Shown one piece after another: positions 39,823 through 49,226 of a DNA stretch of 64,000 bases. The first letter of the stretch is position 1. Each line of letters begins with the position of its first letter. This stretch comes from Diacronema lutheri (Eukaryota > Haptophyta > Pavlovophyceae > Pavlovales > Pavlovaceae): positions 868,001-932,000 of the forward strand of contig JAGTXO010000010.1 of assembly GCA_019448385.1 (NCBI GenBank), read 5' to 3'. The notes beneath the pieces are model-generated. The model did no database searches, was not told the origin of the DNA, and saw nothing but the letters and a program-made list of their open reading frames with translations. The position numbers were made by a program, and so were the translations under genes.

Positions 39823-39937
39823 CGTTTTATTAGCGACGCTTCGGTGCCAGTTTTTGCCCGGAGAATTTAAACGGGGAAAGAACGGTTTGCTTCTCACCAA
39901 CTGCGCGTCACCCGTTCTGCCGCTCGGCGTCGAGGTG
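39823..39937. promoter_or_regulatory. 115-bp divergent promoter region
   Basis: Between the phosphoribosyltransferase and kinase starts. It includes a GTTTTATTAG patch at 39824-39833 and GAATTTAAACGG at 39863-39874, AT-rich compared with surroundings. Confidence 0.35.
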
Positions 39938-41701
39938 ATGCCGCCCGAGTTCGCCGTCCCATCGTGGGCGGTGGAGCTGCTCGACCCGTTCGCCAGCTCG
40001 GCGGACGGGCCTGAGGGGTCAACGGTCGACGAGGACCTGGCCTTCATCGCCTCGCTCGATTGGATGTCGGGCGGCGACGACGGCACCGTCCTCGTCGCGC
40101 GCGCGCCCGGCCGCCTCGACGTGATGGGCGGCATTGCCGACTACTCGGGCGCGCTCGTGCTGCAGCTGCCGCTGCGCGAGGGCTGTTACGCGGCGCTGCG
40201 GCGAACGTCGGCCGAGACCGACGGCGACGCGGCTATTATCGTCACGAGCCGCGCGCACGCCGGCGACGGCCGTGCGGAGCGCGTTCTCGTGCCGCTCTCC
40301 GCGCTCGTCCGGCGCGCGCGGAGCTGTGACGACGCGCCGGCCAAGCGCGCGCGGACTTCGGCGGCATGTGCTGCGGCCGAGCCGATCGGGTGGGACGAGT
40401 GGGCCGCGCTCAAGGCTACGTGGCCCGCCGACGAGCTCTGGGCCGCGTACGTTGTCGGCGGCCTGCTCGTGCTGATGCACGATGGCTTCATCGTGCCCGT
40501 CACCGGCCGCTACGCGGACGACGACGGCGCGGACGACGGGCGGCGGAGTGGGGTGGGCGAGAGCGATGACGGCTTCGTCGAGCCCGTGCGGCTGTGTGGC
40601 CGCGCCGTCTTTGGCGACCGCCGCCTCGATGTGTCGCGCGACGTGGTCGAACTGCTCCTCGAATCGGAGGTCCCCGCCGACAAGGGCGTCTCGTCGAGCG
40701 CCGCGGTCGAGGTCGCGACGCTCTCGGCGCTCGCGCACGCGTTCGGCGCGGCGCGCTTGACGACGGACCCGCGCGAGCTCGCGCTCTGCGCGCAGCGCGT
40801 CGAGAACCACGCCGTCGGCGCGCCGTGCGGGGTGATGGACCAGATGGCGAGCGCGGTCGGGCTGCGCGCGCAGCTCATGGCGCTCGAGTGCCAGCCGGCG
40901 ACGGTGCGCGGGCACGTGCAGCTGCCGGCACACCTGCGACTGTGGGGCATCGACTCGGGCGTGCGCCACTCCGTCGGCGGCGCCGACTACGGCTCCGTCC
41001 GAGCCGCCGCGTTCATGGGCCGCGCGCTGCTCGCGGACGCGCGCGCGGCGGCCGGCAGCGCGCCCGCGCCGCTTGAGTACCTGGTGCACGTCCGACCGTC
41101 GGAGTTGGACAGCGCGGCGCCGGCCGAGCGCGCGCCGGCCGAGCGCGCGGGTGGCGCGACGCACCGCCCAACCCTCGCGCACATGCTGCCCGAGACGATG
41201 AGCGGCGCCGCGTTCCTCGCCGCGCACCCGCACGGGCACGGCGACAGCGCGACGCGCGTCGAGCCCGAGCGCGCGTACGCGGTGCGCGCGGCAGTCTCGC
41301 ACCCGATCCGCGAGCACGCGCGCGCGCAGCAGTTCGAGCTCCTCCTCGCCGCGCCGCCCTCCGCCCGCCAGCTCGACGCGCTCGGCGAGATCATGTACGC
41401 GTCGCACGCCTCCTACTCGGCGGTCGGGCTCGGCTCGGACGCGACGGATGACATCGTGCGACGCGTGCGCGCGCGCGGCGGCACGTGCGGGTTGCATGGC
41501 GCCAAGATCACGGGCGGCGGGAGCGGCGGCACCGTGTGCGTGCTCACCGACGATTCGGACGCCGCCGAGCGCGCCGTCCGCGAGATCGCGCGCGAGTACG
41601 GCGAGGCGCGGCTGCCGGGCGGTGCGCCCGCGCGCGTCTTCGAAGGCTCATCGCGCGGCGCCGCGCAGTTTGGCGCGCTGCTGCTGCGCCGCGAGGCGTG
41701 A
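39938..41701 (+). CDS. GHMP sugar kinase, L-arabinokinase (ARA1)-like, kinase domain only
   Basis: 587 residues from ATG 39938, single exon. [20 protein letters not shown] (residues about 50-70) is the sugar-binding signature of plant arabinokinase, and [20 protein letters not shown] is the GHMP phosphate-binding loop. Also visible are [19 protein letters not shown] and [18 protein letters not shown]; the end [20 protein letters not shown] again matches ARA1. The enzyme phosphorylates free L-arabinose (or a related sugar) to the 1-phosphate for nucleotide-sugar salvage. Plant ARA1 also carries a large N-terminal glycosyltransferase-like domain, absent here. Two low-complexity inserts (around [12 protein letters not shown] and the [12 protein letters not shown] repeat) are specific to this protein. 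Galacturonokinase is the alternative. Confidence 0.8.
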   Translation: MPPEFAVPSWAVELLDPFASSADGPEGSTVDEDLAFIASLDWMSGGDDGTVLVARAPGRLDVMGGIADYSGALVLQLPLREGCYAALRRTSAETDGDAAIIVTSRAHAGDGRAERVLVPLSALVRRARSCDDAPAKRARTSAACAAAEPIGWDEWAALKATWPADELWAAYVVGGLLVLMHDGFIVPVTGRYADDDGADDGRRSGVGESDDGFVEPVRLCGRAVFGDRRLDVSRDVVELLLESEVPADKGVSSSAAVEVATLSALAHAFGAARLTTDPRELALCAQRVENHAVGAPCGVMDQMASAVGLRAQLMALECQPATVRGHVQLPAHLRLWGIDSGVRHSVGGADYGSVRAAAFMGRALLADARAAAGSAPAPLEYLVHVRPSELDSAAPAERAPAERAGGATHRPTLAHMLPETMSGAAFLAAHPHGHGDSATRVEPERAYAVRAAVSHPIREHARAQQFELLLAAPPSARQLDALGEIMYASHASYSAVGLGSDATDDIVRRVRARGGTCGLHGAKITGGGSGGTVCVLTDDSDAAERAVREIAREYGEARLPGGAPARVFEGSSRGAAQFGALLLRREA

Positions 41702-42015
41702 GTCGCCAGCGATGTATACTTTGAGGGGCTGCTCCTGCAATCGTTTTTGCCGCCCTCGCCACCTCGCACACCTCGCCCCCGCCATTGCTGCCTGGCTGTC
41801 GGCGCGTGCGCCAACTCGCGTCGTGCCTCGCGGCGGCGGCTGCAGCCGCTGCAGGCGCAGCCTCTGGCAGCCCTTCTCCGGATGCACATTGCCTCATGGG
41901 CACGCAGCACGGCCCATCAGCTTCGCGATCGGGCCCGGCGACCGCGGACCACTGTACACTGATCGATCATAACAGGCCGTACCATAGGCGTACTGAAATC
42001 GCGCGCAGCAGAACG
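41702..42015. other. Spacer between kinase and KH genes
   Basis: 314 bp of 3' and 5' flank, with a GC-rich first half and a mildly AT-richer end (TGTACACTGATCGATCATAAC at 41953-41973, where TGATCGATCA is a palindrome). No gene seen. Confidence 0.4.
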
Positions 42016-43314
42016 ATGGCCTCGTGTTTGCCCGCAGCTGCTGCGCCCGTGGCGGAGGAGGCGGCGCGCAAGCCGCGGCGCAAGCGGACGTGGGAAGCGG
42101 CGGATGCGCCCGCGTCGGACGGCGTGGCCACCCCTGCCCCGGCGGTGAGCGCCTCAGTCGCGTCGCTTGCGCACGTGCAGCGCGTCGCGGCTCTGACGGG
42201 CGGCGGCGTGTCCGGATGCATCGGCCTGCCGCCCGGCGTGATTGCGCCACCGCCCACCGGCGTGCTGCCCGCGCCCGCGCTGTCAGGGGTGCCGCCGTCG
42301 GGCCTGCCTCCGCCTCCCGTCCCGCCGCCACCGCTCGCCGCCCGCCTCCTCGCGCCGGGCGGCGCGTTGGCCTTGCCCGCGCCTGCGCTCAGTCGTGAGA
42401 TCGAGATCAACCAGAGCAAGAACAAGGCGGCGCTGACGCGCAAGGCGACGCACGAGCAAATCCACCAGGCGACGGGTACGACGGTCTCCATCCGCGGCCG
42501 GTACAAGCCGCCGGGCGACAGCTCCACCGATGAGCGTCCGCTCTACCTCCTGCTGAGCGCGCCCACTGTCGACGCGCTCGACAAGGCGGAGGAGCAGCTG
42601 CGCGAGCTGATGGGGCCGGCGCCCGCGGTGGGTGACGCCGCCACGCCTGCCGCCACCGCCACGCCCGCCGGCGGTGGGAGCGCGAGCGGGCTGCACGAGG
42701 CGAAGGTGCTCGTCGATCTGACGGGCATCCCGGTCGCCGGCAGCGTCCGCGGCAAGGTCCTCGGGCCGCGTGGCACGTACATCCGGCACATCGAGACGGA
42801 GGCGGGCGTGCGCGTACAGCTCGTCGGCGGGCTCGATCCCATCCTTCCCGGCCAGCAGATGGAGCCACTCGCTATTGACATCACGGCGGCGAGCGAGGCG
42901 CAGCTGTCGATGGCGAAGGGCCTTGCAGAATCACTCATTCGGGCAGTGCGGCACAAGCTGCTGCATGGCGGCGGCGGTGGCGGAATGGGGCAGGCGGCGC
43001 AGGTGCAGCCGCCACCCGCGCACGTGCAGCCGCTTAGCGGACTGCCGCCGCCGCCGCCGCCGCCGCCGGGCTTTGCGCCCATGCCGCCCGCCTACGCGCC
43101 GCCGGCCTTTGCGCCGCCGCCCGGGCCGTACGCGCCGTACGCGCCGCACGGCCCGCCCGGATCGTACGCGCCGCCCGCGTCGTACGCGCCCGTCGCGTCA
43201 TTCGCGCCCGCGCTGAGCCAGTTCGCGCCTCCCAGCACGTACGGCGGCACGCCGCCGCCCGGCGCATGGGCCGCGCACACGCCCTTCCAGTACCATGCCC
43301 AGCATCCGCAGTGA
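42016..43314 (+). CDS. KHDC4/BLOM7-like tandem-KH RNA-binding protein
   Basis: 432 residues, single exon. Following a Pro-rich N-terminus, the first KH-like domain reads EIEINQSKNKAALTRKATHE, then TGTTVSIRGRYKPPG and RPLYLLLSAPTVDALDKAEE (residues about 132-200). The second has KVLVDLTGIPVAGSVRGKVL and GPRGTYIRHIETEAGVRVQL with its GxxG-like loop. This pair is typical of KHDC4 (BLOM7), a pre-mRNA-splicing-associated RNA binder. The C-terminus is a Pro/Tyr/Ala disordered tail (YAPPASYAPVASFAPA). Likely nuclear. It converges with the TPR gene over 95 bp. Confidence 0.8.
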   Translation: MASCLPAAAAPVAEEAARKPRRKRTWEAADAPASDGVATPAPAVSASVASLAHVQRVAALTGGGVSGCIGLPPGVIAPPPTGVLPAPALSGVPPSGLPPPPVPPPPLAARLLAPGGALALPAPALSREIEINQSKNKAALTRKATHEQIHQATGTTVSIRGRYKPPGDSSTDERPLYLLLSAPTVDALDKAEEQLRELMGPAPAVGDAATPAATATPAGGGSASGLHEAKVLVDLTGIPVAGSVRGKVLGPRGTYIRHIETEAGVRVQLVGGLDPILPGQQMEPLAIDITAASEAQLSMAKGLAESLIRAVRHKLLHGGGGGGMGQAAQVQPPPAHVQPLSGLPPPPPPPPGFAPMPPAYAPPAFAPPPGPYAPYAPHGPPGSYAPPASYAPVASFAPALSQFAPPSTYGGTPPPGAWAAHTPFQYHAQHPQ

Positions 43315-43409
43315 GCGGATGCAGTGCTTGAGGCGACGGGGCATCTCTGAGGTATGCAGTCAGTTGGTCAGGTGAGAGGCGTGGCAGCCTGTGTGTCAGT
43401 GCCGCACTG

Positions 43410-44324
43410 TCACCTCGCATCGCACTTGCGAAGCTCCGCTTCTGCGAGCGCGAGTGCGCGGGCGCTCTCGGAGCGCACAAAGTCAGCAAAGTCTGCCTGC
43501 GTCGGCGAGCTCACGCGCGCATGCTGCGCCTTGCGCAGGTTGTCGACCGCCTTGGCCCACTCCTTGCGCTTGAACGCGACGACTCCGACGTAGTAGAGGT
43601 TGCGCGCGCACGGCTCGATGCCCGCTGCGGCGTCGAGGTGCGATGCGGCCTTGTCCAGCGAGCCGTACGGCCACGGTGCGATAGCGTAAAAGCAGCCGAG
43701 CAGCGCGTCACCAACCGCCGAGTCGTACTTTGCGTCCAGCTTGACCAGCCGCTCGGCATTTGCCTTGAAGACCGTCGCTGCGCCCGCGAGCGCCTGTTTG
43801 ATGATGCCCTTGGCGGAGCACGCGAACATGTACGCGTCGGCGTACGTCGCGGCCGCGCGTACATCGGACGGGCGCGCGTCGCGCACGGCCGTAGCGAGCT
43901 CGAGCGCGCGCGGCCCGAGCGCCGCCCACACCTTCTTGTTGGCCGGCGTGTCAAGTAGCCGGTCGATGACGATTGTGTTCGAGTTGGTCTGCACGCTTGG
44001 CGGCGGTGGGCGGGCGGAAAGGGCGCGCGCTCAGCGCAGCACGGCCATGCGAGCCAGGCGGCCGACTGGACGTTGGAGCGCATGAGCGTCCAAGGCCACT
44101 CCCAAGCGCGGCGCGTGCACCTTCACGCGCATTACACCGTTGAGCGCATCTGCGAGCTTGAGCTTGAGGTCGAGGTTGTCCTGCTCGGCTTCAAGGGCTC
44201 GCGAGTAGAGGTTAGCCGCCTCCTCTAAGCTGCCCAGCCCGCGCCGCAGCATCAGTGCGTCCGCGCGCGGCGTCAGCACGGACGGCGACAGCACACCGAC
44301 CAGCGTGAAGATTGCGCACGCCAT
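43410..44324 (-). CDS. TPR protein of the RMDN type, two exons
   Basis: Exons 44324-44121 and 43988-43410 (132-bp intron, GTGCAC donor) give 260 residues. Splicing joins [11 protein letters not shown] to [19 protein letters not shown], a phrase conserved in small algal and plant TPR proteins related to RMDN (regulator of microtubule dynamics). TPR-like helices: [60 protein letters not shown]. The start [20 protein letters not shown] is hydrophobic and could be a signal or anchor, or the true first exon may lie further upstream. Role and location are uncertain; family is moderately secure. Confidence 0.65.
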
Positions 44325-44652
44325 TCCGTGCTCTTCACTCAGTGTCGCGGACTCGTGTAGGCGTGGGCGTGGTGCACCGTGCACGCTGCACAGTGCACAC
44401 TCAAGACTCACGAGCGCGAGGCGATGCTTGCGCGCCGAGGGGTCCACTGTGCGGGAGCGGCTCAAGACGATGGAGCGCGCCAGGGAAGCCCGCGCGCCAC
44501 TGCGAGCTCTCCGGCGAGGCGCCCGAGCGCGCCCGTCCAGGGTCGACTGGCGAAAATTGAGTGGCGGGGTCGTCGTTTCGAACTCAAAGATCGGCGGTTT
44601 GTCCCCGTGCGCCTTCCCCCAAGAGATTTTTGTTGCCCACGCCATCGCCCCA

Positions 44653-45597
44653 ATGGCGGACAAGTACCAGAAAGTCGAGAAGATCGGCGAGGGAACGTAC
44701 GGCGTGGTGTACAAGGCGAAGAACCGGGTGAACGGCGAGGTCGTGGCGCTCAAGAAGATCCGCCTCGAGGCCGAGGACGAGGGTATCCCGAGCACGGCTA
44801 TCCGCGAGATCTCGATCCTGAAGGAGTTGCAGCACCCGAACATCGTGCGACTGCTCGACGTCATCCACACGGAGAAGAAGCTGACCCTCGTGTTCGAGTA
44901 CCTCGACCAGGACCTCAAGAAGTTTATGGATCAGCTCGAAGGCAACGTCGACCTGCGCACGCTCAAGACGCTCCTCTTCCAGCTGCTGCGCGGCGTCGCG
45001 TTCTGCCACGACAGGCGCGTGCTCCACCGCGACCTCAAGCCGCAGAACCTCCTGATCAACAAGGACGGGGCGCTGAAGCTCGCGGATTTTGGGCTCGCAC
45101 GCGCGTTTGGCATCCCCGTCCGGTCGTACACACACGAGGTCGTGACGCTCTGGTACCGCGCGCCCGACGTTCTGATGGGCTCGCGCAAATACTCGACGCC
45201 GGTCGACATCTGGAGCGTCGGCTGCATCTTTGGCGAGCTGGCGTCGGGCCGTCCGCTCTTCCCCGGCTCGTCGGAAGAAGACCAACTGCTGCGCATCTTC
45301 CGCCTCCTTGGCACGCCTACCGAGGAGTCGTGGCCCACGATGAGCGAACTGCCCGACTACAAGGCCGACTACCCACACTACGACCAGCAGCCGCTCTCCA
45401 AGATCTGCCCGCGGCTGGACGCGGTTGGCATCGAGCTGCTCGGCCAGATGCTGCGCTACGAGCCTGGTTCGCGCATCTCGGCCAAAGCGGCGATGTCGCA
45501 CACCTTCTTCGACGACCTCGACCCAGCGTTCAAGGCGGGCGCGATGCCCGGCCAGCTCTCGGGCGCCGGCGGCGGGGGAGCGGCCGCCGGGCGATGA
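44653..45597 (+). CDS. Cyclin-dependent kinase, CDKA/Cdc2 type with PSTAIRE
   Basis: 314 residues, single exon. [12 protein letters not shown] holds the inhibitory Thr14/Tyr15 pair, and [15 protein letters not shown] is the canonical cyclin-binding helix, so this is the CDK1/CDKA core cell-cycle kinase. Catalytic [20 protein letters not shown] and the T-loop [16 protein letters not shown] with its activating Thr are intact. Small oddities: the APE motif reads APD, and the C-terminus adds a Gly/Ala tail ([11 protein letters not shown]). It is divergent from the TPR gene with 328 bp between starts. It sits in the same window as a 3R-MYB, which in plants activates G2/M genes. Confidence 0.93.
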   Translation: MADKYQKVEKIGEGTYGVVYKAKNRVNGEVVALKKIRLEAEDEGIPSTAIREISILKELQHPNIVRLLDVIHTEKKLTLVFEYLDQDLKKFMDQLEGNVDLRTLKTLLFQLLRGVAFCHDRRVLHRDLKPQNLLINKDGALKLADFGLARAFGIPVRSYTHEVVTLWYRAPDVLMGSRKYSTPVDIWSVGCIFGELASGRPLFPGSSEEDQLLRIFRLLGTPTEESWPTMSELPDYKADYPHYDQQPLSKICPRLDAVGIELLGQMLRYEPGSRISAKAAMSHTFFDDLDPAFKAGAMPGQLSGAGGGGAAAGR

Positions 45598-46089
45598 TTT
45601 GCGCGCAGCGCGGGCGGGCGAGTGCAGCGCGTCTCGGCGGCGCCGCGCCAGGCAGCCCCGAATAGGGTCGTGGTGGCACCCGCAGCCGCCCAACTGTTGC
45701 CGCCCGGGTCGTGGTGGCGCCCGCAGCCGCCCAGCTTGGCGCCTGGGCGCGTTGCGCCGGCAGCCGCCCAACTGCATCCTGCTCCAGCACACGCGCGCGA
45801 GCGCGCAGCGCTGTGCGCGCCGTTGCGCGCGCGGCGACGGGCGCGTCCCGGGAGTTGGCCCGCGTGCGCCTCTCGTGTCTCTGCGACGGCGAGTCGGCGG
45901 CGTCGCCGTTGTCAAAGGCGCAAACCGGTCGCGCTCAGAGTCTCAGCTGCACACCGTGACCGTGCCGTTCAGCGCCAAGGTTGGCGCGCAGCCCGTGCGA
46001 TTGAGCACCCTGCACGACTTGCGTTCAACCCCACTGTCCGTTTCCACCATCGTACGTTGGACGTGACGAATCATCAAAAGTCGGCCGTC
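45598..46089. repeat. 492-bp spacer with an imperfect 41-bp tandem repeat
   Basis: No gene seen. A motif beginning GGGTCGTGGTGGC and containing GCAGCCGCCCA starts at 45665 and 45706; a degenerate third copy of GCAGCCGCCCAACT starts at 45760. It lies between CDK and thioredoxin genes on the same strand. Confidence 0.6.
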
Positions 46090-46506
46090 ATGCTGAACGC
46101 GATCTACGCCTTTGTCGCCGAGCGTCCGCTCGTCGTCTTTGCAGTCATCGTCATCCTTTTTCAGATGTGGAAGCAGCGGCAGCCGTTCCCAGAGAGCGGA
46201 GGCCGCGTGCGCGCCATCCACTCGGAGGAGGAATGGCAGGCGGCCAAGGCGTCGGGCCGCCCCTTTGTTTGTGACTTTTACGCGACGTGGTGTCCACCGT
46301 GCCGCATCGCCGCGCCAGCATTCGGCGAGATGAGCCTCGCGTTCGAGAACTTCGACTTCTACAAGGTGGACGTCGACAAGTGCCGGTCAATCGCGGCCGA
46401 GGTGGGAATCTCGGCGATGCCGACATTCAAGCTGTTCAAAGCCGGCAGAGAGGTCGGCGAGGTGCGTGGGTGGAGCAGAGCCAACGTCGAGGCGATGCTC
46501 AGGTGA
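46090..46506 (+). CDS. Membrane-anchored thioredoxin
   Basis: 138 residues. An N-terminal helix (LVVFAVIVILFQMW, about residues 14-27) anchors a single thioredoxin fold: DFYATWCPPCRIAAP with the redox pair in a WCPPC context, the VDVDKCRSIAAEVGISAMPT segment with the cis-Pro, and FKAGREVGEVRGW. WCPPC is unusual for cytosolic thioredoxins (WCGPC) and common in TlpA-like and some organelle-facing proteins. Orientation is uncertain. The stop TGA lies inside CAG/GTGAGT, which looks like a strong splice donor, so an alternative longer C-terminus is possible. As read, the fold is complete. Confidence 0.82.
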   Translation: MLNAIYAFVAERPLVVFAVIVILFQMWKQRQPFPESGGRVRAIHSEEEWQAAKASGRPFVCDFYATWCPPCRIAAPAFGEMSLAFENFDFYKVDVDKCRSIAAEVGISAMPTFKLFKAGREVGEVRGWSRANVEAMLR

Positions 46507-46863
46507 GTGCCACCGGCACCGATTGCCAACGGGCGTCCGGCTCGCCGCGCGCGCCGTGCACGTGCGCGCGTGAGCGAGCTCGCGCTGGCCACCAGCAGGA
46601 TTCGCCATGCGAGCTCGCACTCGTGCGCGCGCGCGCATGCCACGCAGCGTGCGGTTGCGATGCGGACGCCGAATGGCCAGACGGCAAGTGCCTGCCGCGT
46701 GGCCCGGGCGCCGGTCGTGTGCGCTCGCGGGCGCCTTGAGCACCGAGCAGATGGGGGAGACCAGAATGTCGAGGACTGGCCAGAGTGCCAGACCAACAGC
46801 TATAGCACGATTTTTTAAAACGCGATTGTCCTGCATCCTCTGGACAACTCGATCGCCGACACG
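46507..46863. other. Spacer between thioredoxin and desaturase genes
   Basis: 357 bp. It includes a Cys-rich frame (ACHAACGCDADAEWPDGKCL) that could only be used if the donor at the thioredoxin stop is spliced. A TTTTTTAAAA patch at 46811-46820 marks the likely promoter of the next gene. Confidence 0.35.
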
Positions 46864-47637
46864 ATGTTCAGCGCGGAGGGGGCAGCGCGGGCGCTCAACC
46901 CATGGGGCCTGGGGCCGGGCGCGCTGCTCGCCGGTTTTGTCGCCGTGCGCGGGGGCATCTACATCTGGGACAACGTCGTGGAGAAGCTCGTGCACCTGAG
47001 CGGTGCGAGGAAGCTGCCGACGCGCGAGAAGCCGATCAAACCTGAGCTCCAGCCGCCGCTCAACCCTATCAGCTACGTCTACCTGTTCCTCAACGCGATC
47101 AACGAGCTCGTCTTTGTGATGAACATCATGCACTTCATGTGGCACTCGCCGCTCGTCAAGCTCAAGCTGACCGAGCTCACGCCGCTCAACACGTTTCCCG
47201 CGCTGTACGTTATCTTCCTCGCGCAGGACGCGCTCTACGCTCCGCTCCATCGCTTCATGCACTGGCGGCCGGTGTACCCGCTGGTGCACAAGCATCATCA
47301 CCGGCAGATTTACCCGTCGCGCGGCTACGCCGACGCCGCGAACGAGCACCCGATCGAGCACATGATCGGCGTGCTCTGCGCGTGGGTGGGCATCTTTGCG
47401 GCGGCGTACACGACCGGCGTGCACGCGGCGACGCTTGCCGTCTTCTTCAACATCCACGCGGCGCTTGCGATGCTTAATCACTCGCCGTACGACGTCCAGT
47501 TCAGCTACCTTGGCTTCACATACTCGGTGAAGGCGCACGAGATGCACCACCGCAAGTTCACGCTCAACTACGCGCAGTACTTCATGCCTATCGATCGGCT
47601 GATGGGCACGTTCAAGGAGTACAACTCCGGCTCGTGA
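46864..47637 (+). CDS. Sterol desaturase/fatty-acid hydroxylase family membrane enzyme
   Basis: 257 residues, single exon. The His-box set of the family is complete: HRFMH in YAPLHRFMHW, HKHHH, a middle NIHAALAMLNHS and the last HEMHHRKF. These residues bind a di-iron centre that hydroxylates or desaturates sterols or lipids in the ER membrane. Three or four hydrophobic segments surround them (YVYLFLNAINELVFVMNIMH; VIGVLCAWVGIFAAAY-like). It ends EYNSGS without a canonical KKxx signal. The spacing HxxxH-HxxHH resembles plant/algal sterol 4-alpha-methyl oxidases and ERG3/ERG25 relatives; the exact step is not determinable. Confidence 0.85.
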   Translation: MFSAEGAARALNPWGLGPGALLAGFVAVRGGIYIWDNVVEKLVHLSGARKLPTREKPIKPELQPPLNPISYVYLFLNAINELVFVMNIMHFMWHSPLVKLKLTELTPLNTFPALYVIFLAQDALYAPLHRFMHWRPVYPLVHKHHHRQIYPSRGYADAANEHPIEHMIGVLCAWVGIFAAAYTTGVHAATLAVFFNIHAALAMLNHSPYDVQFSYLGFTYSVKAHEMHHRKFTLNYAQYFMPIDRLMGTFKEYNSGS

Positions 47638-47856
47638 GGCGCGCGCACAAGCGCGTGCGCGTTGCGAGCGCGCCGCGCGCGCTCTGGCCCGTGCTTCATC
47701 GGGGCGCATGCGCACACGTGCAGCCTGCCCTGCGCGAGAGCCGCCCACTCTCGCGCTTTTTCCGGCTCCGCTTCCGCCGACTCCACTGCATGAAGACTGC
47801 AGCAATAATAAGGCACGGCTTGCTCTTAACATCCACTCGCCAAAGCCAGGGAAGTG

Positions 47857-48918
47857 TCAGACCTTGGCGCTGTCTGGCCGCAGCAAGCTCTCCTGCTCGG
47901 CAGCGGCCATCGCCTTCGCCGCCGCCTGCGCGCGCAGCTTGACGTGTGTGTACCACACGACGCCGACAAGTACGATCGCCATGCCGAGCACGTTGCGCAT
48001 ATCGATGGCATATCCAAACAGCATGAAGCCGCCTACCACGACGAGCGAGAGTTTGAAGTGGCCGAGCACGTTGTACGAGAGCGGCGAGGTCGAACCGATC
48101 ACGAGGAAGGTGCTCAGGTTGACAAAAAGCGCGACCGAACAGCTCGCGACGAGGAGGCCGAGCGTGCTCGACGTGACCTCATACTCGCGCAGCAACGCCA
48201 TGTCGTCGAGCAGCGGGATGACGGGCACGAGCATGAGCGCAGCGACGGGTGCCTGGTAGTACAGGAGCTGGAGCGCATTCGCCTCCAGATCCTTCTGCTC
48301 TGTCCCCACCCAGATCTGGTAGAAGGACGTGACGAGCACGCCGGCGATCGCGACGAGTGTGCCGTTCATGTTGAGCTCGACGTCCGTCATCGACGAGTAC
48401 GCGACGCCTGTGCAGACTAGCGTGAGCGCGGCGACGAGCGGACGCGCGAGGACCTTGCCGTACAAGACGAGCTCGAGGAGCGCGATCACCGGCGTGGTGA
48501 GCACCTTCATCACCTGGTAGAAGCCGACAGAGTTGAGTTGCAGCGAGATGTTGGTGAGCACGACAAAGCCGCAAAATGCGGCAGATAGGCGGCAAACGCG
48601 TAGCAGGTTGAGCGCCTTGGGCGTGAAGAGACCAAGGCACGCACATACTTGCAGCCCGGCGAACGTGAAGGCGAAATGGAGCATCGTCAAGAGCGTCGGG
48701 AACTTGAAATTCGAGTTGTTGAACAGCCACTTGTTCACGAGCACGATCGCGATCGACGAGCAGAGGTTGAGCGCCATGTAAAAGACGGAGCGCGGATTGA
48801 TCGCCGCGCAGTCTTCGTTCAGCTGCTCGGTGCACGTCATGCTACGCTGCGATTTGCCCGCCAGCGTATTCTCGCGTTGGGCTTCGAGCTCGGCCGATGC
48901 AGCGGGCGGCGCAGCCAT
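47857..48918 (-). CDS. SLC35E3-like nucleotide-sugar/triose-phosphate translocator
   Basis: 353 residues, single exon. About ten hydrophobic helices, beginning FYMALNLCSSIAIVLVNKWL, the typical TPT/NST first helix with its Lys. GFYQVMKVLTTPVIALLE and SPLSYNVLGHFKLSLVVVGG are hallmark motifs of SLC35E3 and UDP-xylose-type transporters. The C-terminus ends with a polar tail (EQESLLRPDSAKV). There is no plastid-targeting extension, so Golgi or ER membrane is the likely site. Substrate unknown; GDP-fucose, UDP-sugars or triose phosphates are all handled by relatives. Confidence 0.87.
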   Translation of the reverse strand: MAAPPAASAELEAQRENTLAGKSQRSMTCTEQLNEDCAAINPRSVFYMALNLCSSIAIVLVNKWLFNNSNFKFPTLLTMLHFAFTFAGLQVCACLGLFTPKALNLLRVCRLSAAFCGFVVLTNISLQLNSVGFYQVMKVLTTPVIALLELVLYGKVLARPLVAALTLVCTGVAYSSMTDVELNMNGTLVAIAGVLVTSFYQIWVGTEQKDLEANALQLLYYQAPVAALMLVPVIPLLDDMALLREYEVTSSTLGLLVASCSVALFVNLSTFLVIGSTSPLSYNVLGHFKLSLVVVGGFMLFGYAIDMRNVLGMAIVLVGVVWYTHVKLRAQAAAKAMAAAEQESLLRPDSAKV

Positions 48919-49226
48919 GCAACGACACGCACCCTAGAAATAAAAAATAAAAATGGACTGAACTGAACCCAAAAATCGACGCCATCGCGCGAGTTCACAC
49001 GTCTTGCCGTGGTCGGCGGGCGGCGGCCCGGTGGGCCGCGTTGGGCAACGGACGATGCAAGCGAAGGAGAGAGGCGCAGCGCAGGTCCGAAGGCAGGGCG
49101 ACGACCCTGTGTGAACAGAAAAGGAGGGGGCCAGAAAAGGAGGGGGGCACGTGCTGCCCTCTGGCATGCCCGACGCCGTCGAGATCGGCCCTTGCCCCGT
49201 GGGGCTCGGCCGCTGGCCGCCGCAGC
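48919..49226. promoter_or_regulatory. Promoter side of the SLC35-like gene
   Basis: 308 bp. An A/T-only run near 48937-48954 (AAATAAAAAATAAAAATGG) directly upstream of the transporter start resembles a TATA-like core. The rest is GC-rich with two AAAAGGAGGGGG repeats at 49120-49146. Confidence 0.4.

Noticed and set aside
39794-39937. N-terminal extension of the arabinokinase-like protein
   Set aside because: It would start at TTG inside the divergent gene's coding region.
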